From the NCBI GenBank assembly GCA_031362985.1, contig JANLTO010000144.1, positions 1-64,000 on the forward strand: a DNA stretch of 64,000 bases, given 5' to 3'. The position numbers were made by a program, and so were the translations under genes. Source of the stretch: SHZL01 sp031362985. Lineage in GTDB: Bacteria > Pseudomonadota > Gammaproteobacteria > Xanthomonadales > SZUA-36. The notes beneath the pieces are model-generated. The model saw nothing but the letters and a program-made list of their open reading frames with translations, was not told the DNA's origin and searched no databases. Below are positions 59,670-64,000 of this stretch, piece by piece (position 1 is the first letter of the stretch; each line of letters opens with the position of its first letter).

Positions 59670-61408
59670 TCTGCCGGTATCTCCCCCGGCTGCACCGTCG
59701 CATCTGTTCCTGCGGGGTTTTCCGCTTCGCGGGATTTGAGCTTGTACATGTAACGGGTCAGATGATGGTCCATGAAATTATTTTCCCAACCCCTTACGTG
59801 CCGGTCTACCAGGTGTTTGGTGACATAGGTATAAATCGGCATGACCGGGTTGTCTTGTAACAGCATACGCTCTGCCTCGACCATCATGCGGCCGCGACGC
59901 GCCGGAGTACGTTCCTGCGCAATCTGCTCCAGCAACATGTCGAAGCTGCTATTGGAATAGTTATAGTCATTGCGCTCATCGCCCGTCCGGAACTGTTGCA
60001 GGAAACTGAAAGGGTCATTGTAGTCGCTGACCCAGCCTGCCTGGAAAACTTCCGTGACGGTTTTCTGTGTGCGGCTTTGCAAAAACACTTTAGACTCCTC
60101 GTTCAGCAGCGTCGAATTAACTCCCAGCACTTGCTTCCACATCGACGCCACTGCCAGGGCAATCTTGTTGTTGTTCTCGTTAGTGCTGTAGTGTATTTCG
60201 AGCGTCAGCAGTCGTTTTTCTGAATACCCGGCCTCCTCGTAAAGCCTCTTTGCTTCGGCCACGCGTTCAGCCTGGGTCCAGTCAGCGTATTCCGGGATTG
60301 CAGGTGTGTAGTCCCCAATGCCGGGGGGTATCAGTGCGAAAGCGGGCTCTTCCCCGTACTGCGTGACTTTCTTCGTCAGCACCTCACGGTCGATAGCCAG
60401 AACCAGGGCCTTGCGCAAGGACGGATTTTCCACAAACGGTTCCTGGCCCAGGTTAAAGCCGAAAAAATAGGATCCCAGCCAGGGACTGATGATGAGCTCG
60501 GGCGCATAGTTTTCCTGCAGCCAGGCAAACTGGTTGTCGGGGACTCCATAGGTCCAGTCCAAAGCGCCAACCCGGAACTGCTTGACTTCATTTGACCGGT
60601 CTTCAGTCGGCAGGTAGATAACCCTCTCAATCACCGTTTGGTCGGCCGCACGGTACAGCGGGTTTTTTTGCAGCTCGATAGACGATCGCAAATCCCAGCT
60701 ATGCAAAACATAGGCGCCATTGGACACCAGGTTGCCCGGACGGGAAAAGCGCTCCCCGAACTCTTCCAGGCTGGCTCTGTGCACCGGGTAGGCGGACGGA
60801 TGTGCCAGCAAGCTGAGGAAATACGGAGTGGGCGCCACCAGCGTAATTTGCAGGGTATGTTCATCCAGTGACGTTACACCGAGCTCCGATGGCGGTTTTT
60901 CCCCGCTGATGACTTCGCGGGCGTTAAGTATCGGCAGCAACATGCCGGCTGAGTTTGATGCCGTTTTTGGATCGACACTGCGCTGCAGGCTGAAAACGAA
61001 ATCTTCAGCCGTCAATGGGTCGCCGTTGGACCACTTGCCATCACGGTCCAGGTACAGCGTGTACGTCTTGGCATCGCGTGATATGTTCCAGCGGATGGCG
61101 GTGCCGGGGATGATCGCGCCGTCCGGTGCTTCAGTGGTTAAGCCCTCAAACAAGTCGCGCAGGATGTGTGCTGCCGGCGCGCCTTCAGCCAGATGTGGGT
61201 CCAGTGTTTGCGGCTCCTCGCCATTACCGCGATAGAGCACCTGCTCCGTGGCCAAAACCGATGGATCCGGACGACCGTCAACCAGCACCAGGTCTACCGG
61301 CTCCGCCCTCGTCTCGCGCAAGGTATCGGGGGCTTGCTCCTTTTCGCTACAAGCGCAAACCAGCAGTGAACACATTACGGGGAGCAGGCAACGATGTAAT
61401 GAAAACAT
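59666..61408 (-). CDS. oppA: Oligopeptide-binding lipoprotein OppA (proximal copy)
   Basis: The 580-residue solute-binding protein has a lipoprotein signal (lipobox-like VCAC near residue 20) and the SBP family 5 layout. YRGNGEEPQTLDPHLAEGAP is at the mature start, KWSNGDPLTAEDFVFSLQR near 135 and LRKALVLAIDREVLTKKV near 330. It binds peptides at the inner-membrane outer face and delivers them to OppBC. Its start overlaps the distal binding-protein stop by 1 bp (ATGA). Confidence 0.93.
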   Translation of the reverse strand: MFSLHRCLLPVMCSLLVCACSEKEQAPDTLRETRAEPVDLVLVDGRPDPSVLATEQVLYRGNGEEPQTLDPHLAEGAPAAHILRDLFEGLTTEAPDGAIIPGTAIRWNISRDAKTYTLYLDRDGKWSNGDPLTAEDFVFSLQRSVDPKTASNSAGMLLPILNAREVISGEKPPSELGVTSLDEHTLQITLVAPTPYFLSLLAHPSAYPVHRASLEEFGERFSRPGNLVSNGAYVLHSWDLRSSIELQKNPLYRAADQTVIERVIYLPTEDRSNEVKQFRVGALDWTYGVPDNQFAWLQENYAPELIISPWLGSYFFGFNLGQEPFVENPSLRKALVLAIDREVLTKKVTQYGEEPAFALIPPGIGDYTPAIPEYADWTQAERVAEAKRLYEEAGYSEKRLLTLEIHYSTNENNNKIALAVASMWKQVLGVNSTLLNEESKVFLQSRTQKTVTEVFQAGWVSDYNDPFSFLQQFRTGDERNDYNYSNSSFDMLLEQIAQERTPARRGRMMVEAERMLLQDNPVMPIYTYVTKHLVDRHVRGWENNFMDHHLTRYMYKLKSREAENPAGTDATVQPGEIPAE

Positions 61409-62976
61409 CAGGGTGTGCTCTTGCTCAGGTAGCGGGACAGGTGAATATCCCTTATGTTGTCGGTAAACCCCTGCACGTCTGAATTCACCAGGTGCCGCGA
61501 GACGTAATAGTACAGGGGAATGAGGGGCATGCTCTCGAGCAGGCGTGCTTCCGCCTCCTGCAAAAACTTCATCCTCCTGCTGCCGCTCGCACCACTGGCT
61601 ACCTCCATCAGGCTGTCAAACTCCACGTCCGAATAAAAGCTTGAATTGAGCTCATTGCCTGTCGTAAACAAGGCAAGAAAGCTGGTGGGGTCGGCGAAAT
61701 CTGCGATCCAGCCACCCCGGAACACCTCTGTGACCACACCCAGTCGCCGGTTGTTCACAAACACTTTCCATTCTTCGCTGACCAACTCAGTATTCACGCC
61801 CAGCACCTGTTTCCACATGGCTGCAACGGCAATGGCCGTTCGCCGGTGCAAACTGGACGTGTTGTACCTCAACTGCAACAACAGCGGTTGGTCCGGGGTG
61901 AAACCCGCGGCTGCGTAAAGCCGTTGGGCCTCAACCTCCCGTTCCGCCTGGCTGGCATCGGCCATGCTCATGTGCTGCAGCTGATAGCCCGCGATTCCCT
62001 GGGGAACCACGCCCCAACCCTGGATTTCACCTGAACCAAGCACGACATGTACCAGCGTGTCCCGGTTCACTGCCAGCGCCAGCGCCTGGCGCAATTCCTG
62101 CGAACGTCCCAGCTCCGCGTGGCGCATATTCAAGCCCAGCCAGAAACTGCCGAGGTAAGGACTGACCCGTAACTCGCCAGCGTAGTTTTCCTTCAGCCAT
62201 TTAAACCGCCCGGTCGGAATGGTTTCAGTGATGTCAATTTCGCCCGCACGAAACCGGGCCAACTCCGTTGCGGGCTCTTCAATGGGAAAATATTCGACAG
62301 CGTCCAAGGCCGTTTCGGCGCTGGCGTGAAAAGCCGGATTGCGGCCGAGTCGGATGACCGAGCGTGGCGTCCACTGGGACAATACGTAGGGCCCGTTGAC
62401 GGGGTCAGACTTCACGTCAACGCCCAGCGAAACATGCAGGGGAAAACTGACCGGATGGGCAAGGATTTCCAGTATCCACGGCGCCGGTCTTTCGAGGGTG
62501 ATGCCCAACTGACCCGGCGCGAGGGCCTCAATTCCCAGTTCCGTTTCCGGCTTCTCTCCCCGCATGATGGCCTGTGCATTCTTTACGTCGATGAGCAAAC
62601 CGGCAGTCACCGCCATGCTGCCAGGCGAAACGGCGAGGCGCATGGCGCGCACAAAGTCCGCCGCAGTCACCGTATCGCCGTTGGACCAGCGCGCGTCCGG
62701 CCGCAAAGTGAAGACGTAGCGCCGGCCCCCGTCTTCAATTTGCCACGAGATGGCAACCCCCGGCGCCAATTCCCCTGCCGCATCAAAAGTAAGCAGGCCT
62801 TCGCGCAAGTCACGCAACAGATTCATGGCTGCAAGCCCCTGCGCGCGGTGAATATGCAGGGAGTCCGGCTCCGGACCCAGGCCGCGACGCACGGTATCGG
62901 CTGCAAGACTTTGCTGGAAGGTGCACAGCCAACCGCAGCCCAGAAGAAAAACCAGTTTCCTTAACCCCAATGGCAT
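61408..62976 (-). CDS. Oligopeptide-binding protein (distal paralogue)
   Basis: From ATG (complement of 62974-62976) the 522-residue product has a Sec signal peptide; a longer frame to 63081 lacks signal-like features. It is a diverged paralogue of the downstream binding protein. It has RRGLGPEPDSLHIHRAQG at the mature start, RWSNGDTVTAADFVRAMRL near 125 and ELRQALALAVNRDTLVHVV near 310, all SBP family 5. It has no lipobox and may be soluble in the periplasm. Two binding proteins ahead of one permease set may widen the peptide range. It is first in the opp operon, divergent from the glutamate-cysteine ligase gene. Confidence 0.9.
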   Translation of the reverse strand: MPLGLRKLVFLLGCGWLCTFQQSLAADTVRRGLGPEPDSLHIHRAQGLAAMNLLRDLREGLLTFDAAGELAPGVAISWQIEDGGRRYVFTLRPDARWSNGDTVTAADFVRAMRLAVSPGSMAVTAGLLIDVKNAQAIMRGEKPETELGIEALAPGQLGITLERPAPWILEILAHPVSFPLHVSLGVDVKSDPVNGPYVLSQWTPRSVIRLGRNPAFHASAETALDAVEYFPIEEPATELARFRAGEIDITETIPTGRFKWLKENYAGELRVSPYLGSFWLGLNMRHAELGRSQELRQALALAVNRDTLVHVVLGSGEIQGWGVVPQGIAGYQLQHMSMADASQAEREVEAQRLYAAAGFTPDQPLLLQLRYNTSSLHRRTAIAVAAMWKQVLGVNTELVSEEWKVFVNNRRLGVVTEVFRGGWIADFADPTSFLALFTTGNELNSSFYSDVEFDSLMEVASGASGSRRMKFLQEAEARLLESMPLIPLYYYVSRHLVNSDVQGFTDNIRDIHLSRYLSKSTP

Positions 62977-63138
62977 GAGAACCTTCAACCTGTTTTGCGA
63001 CGCGACCAACGTGTATCCTATGAACCACCGGCCAGCTAAGCAATGAGGATGCCGGGTTTTTTTCTGCGGAAGTGCCCACATCTACTGTAAATGCCCCCAG
63101 GGTGCGCCGCTCGCCGTGATCGGCCAGGAATAAACCGT

Positions 63139-64000
63139 ATGTCCAAACCACCTGATAACCAGCCGTCTGCAACCATTGACCAAGTCAGTGATATCCTGGA
63201 CTACATGGCCAGCGGCAGCCGGCCACCGGATCAGTGGCGCCTCGGCACGGAACATGAAAAGTTTGGCTTTACCACTGCGGATTTGCGCCCGCTTCCGTAC
63301 GAAGGGGAGCGCGGCATTCACGCCATCCTCGTAGCAATGTGCGAGCGTTACAATTGGAAGCCGGTGTATGAGCATGGACTGCCTATAGCCCTGTTGGACG
63401 ACACTGGCGCGTCCATCACGCTCGAACCCGGCGGTCAACTGGAACTCTCCGGTGCGCTACTCGATACCGTGCACGAAACCTGCCGGGAAGTGAATACTCA
63501 CCTCAAGCAGGTGAAATCAATCTGCGAACCGCTGGGCATCGCTTTCCTGGGTATGGGCTTCAACCCCAAGTGGCGCCGGGCCGACATGCACTGGATGCCC
63601 AAGGCGCGCTACCGCATCATGCGCGACTACATGGCCAAAGTCGGCACACTCGGGCAAGACATGATGAGCCGCACCTGCACCGTGCAGGTCAACCTGGATT
63701 TCGGTTCAGAAGCCGACATGGTGAACAAATTTCGCACGGCGCTGGCTCTGCAGCCTGTGGCCACGGCCCTGTTCGCCAATTCGCCATTCACCGAAGGCCA
63801 GCCCAACGGCTATGTCAGCTACCGCTCACGTATTTGGGAAGACACCGATCCGGACCGGACCGGCATGCTGCCTTTTGTATTCGAAGACGGCATGGGATTT
63901 GAACGCTATGTAAAGTACATGCTGGATGTACCCATGTACTTCGTCTACCGGGAAGGCACCTACATCGATGCATCGGGGCTATCATTCCGGGATTTCCTGG
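63139..64000 (+). CDS. Glutamate-cysteine ligase, 5' part
   Basis: The frame opens at ATG 63139 behind AGGAA and runs 287 codons to the window edge without a stop, so the gene continues outside. Motifs are those of the GCS2-type ligase of plants and many proteobacteria: RLGTEHEKFGF near 37, TLEPGGQLELSG near 97, FLGMGFNPKWRRADMHWMPK near 137 and MMSRTCTVQVNLDF near 176. It makes gamma-glutamylcysteine, the first step of glutathione synthesis. It is transcribed divergently from the opp operon. Confidence 0.92.
   Translation, partial: MSKPPDNQPSATIDQVSDILDYMASGSRPPDQWRLGTEHEKFGFTTADLRPLPYEGERGIHAILVAMCERYNWKPVYEHGLPIALLDDTGASITLEPGGQLELSGALLDTVHETCREVNTHLKQVKSICEPLGIAFLGMGFNPKWRRADMHWMPKARYRIMRDYMAKVGTLGQDMMSRTCTVQVNLDFGSEADMVNKFRTALALQPVATALFANSPFTEGQPNGYVSYRSRIWEDTDPDRTGMLPFVFEDGMGFERYVKYMLDVPMYFVYREGTYIDASGLSFRDFL

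Noticed and set aside
63027..63067. CCGGC/GCCGG with a following T7 run upstream of the glutamate-cysteine ligase gene
   Set aside because: Only a 5-bp stem with a long loop in a divergent promoter region; not convincing as a terminator.

Overview
The window looks like chromosomal DNA of a moderately GC-rich, Gram-negative gammaproteobacterium. The evidence is a complete F1Fo ATP synthase operon next to rsmG-parA-parB, an LpxB-N-like protein beside ArnT/ArnC-type glycosyltransferases, outer-membrane porin and efflux proteins, lipoproteins, and a Tat-exported oxidoreductase. I cannot name the genus. I saw no tRNA, rRNA, CRISPR array, prophage or intact insertion sequence. Genes are dense, and many are coupled by 1-8 bp overlaps.

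Layout. 1-973: 3' part of a very repetitive Gln/Lys/Ala/Asp coiled-coil protein. 1.0-6.1 kb: stress and envelope genes (cation/proton antiporter, Mn/Fe superoxide dismutase, an Ala/Glu-rich lipoprotein, an entericidin-like lipopeptide, a small membrane protein, two tandem Crp/Fnr regulators). 6.1-13.0 kb: alkaline phosphatase, a YadGH-type ABC exporter, DUF3307 protein, acyl-CoA synthetase, SIMPL protein, glutathione S-transferase. 13.0-22.8 kb: two SulP anion transporters bracketing an AI-2E-family protein and an outer-membrane barrel, then an ABC exporter fused to a cyclic-nucleotide-binding domain, and a small protein overlapping PPK2. 22.9-30.2 kb: DUF2950 and DUF3300 proteins, then a plus-strand set of DUF3302, HlyD adaptor, NodT-type outer-membrane channel and a secreted clan GH-A-like protein. 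30.2-41.9 kb: an AAA_14/DUF4143 ATPase, then a minus-strand catabolic-looking cluster (NCS1 permease, two DUF6644-like membrane proteins, a c-type cytochrome, AraC regulator, esterase, GMC oxidoreductase with its Tat-signal small subunit, DUF6152 protein, two secreted proteins). 42.0-49.5 kb: atpIBEFHAGDC on the minus strand. 49.6-52.5 kb: a plus-strand glycosyltransferase trio. 52.5-55.0 kb: parB, parA, rsmG. 55.8-63.0 kb: an oligopeptide ABC operon (two binding proteins, B, C, D, F). 63.1 kb to the end: start of a glutamate-cysteine ligase gene.

How they may work together. The GMC pair, the cytochrome and the two membrane proteins could form a periplasmic alcohol- or sugar-oxidising chain fed by secreted hydrolases and controlled by the AraC protein; the substrate is unknown. 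The DUF3302-HlyD-OMF set lacks a recognisable inner-membrane pump and sits 30 bp upstream of a GH-A-like protein, which suggests envelope glycan or polymer handling. The glycosyltransferase trio separates parAB from atp, two loci that are often adjacent in gammaproteobacteria.

The most unusual genome-scale signal is a set of short perfect or near-perfect tandem repeats (12, 18, 30, 33 and 42 bp) at gene ends and in translation-initiation regions. They include arrays just upstream of parB, a sulP gene and the DUF3302 gene, and one over the atpI stop codon. Other unusual features are an inverted-repeat mobile-element relic between atpG and atpD, an atpB with a roughly 60-residue internal insertion, and a palindrome abutting the start codon of the AAA_14 ATPase.
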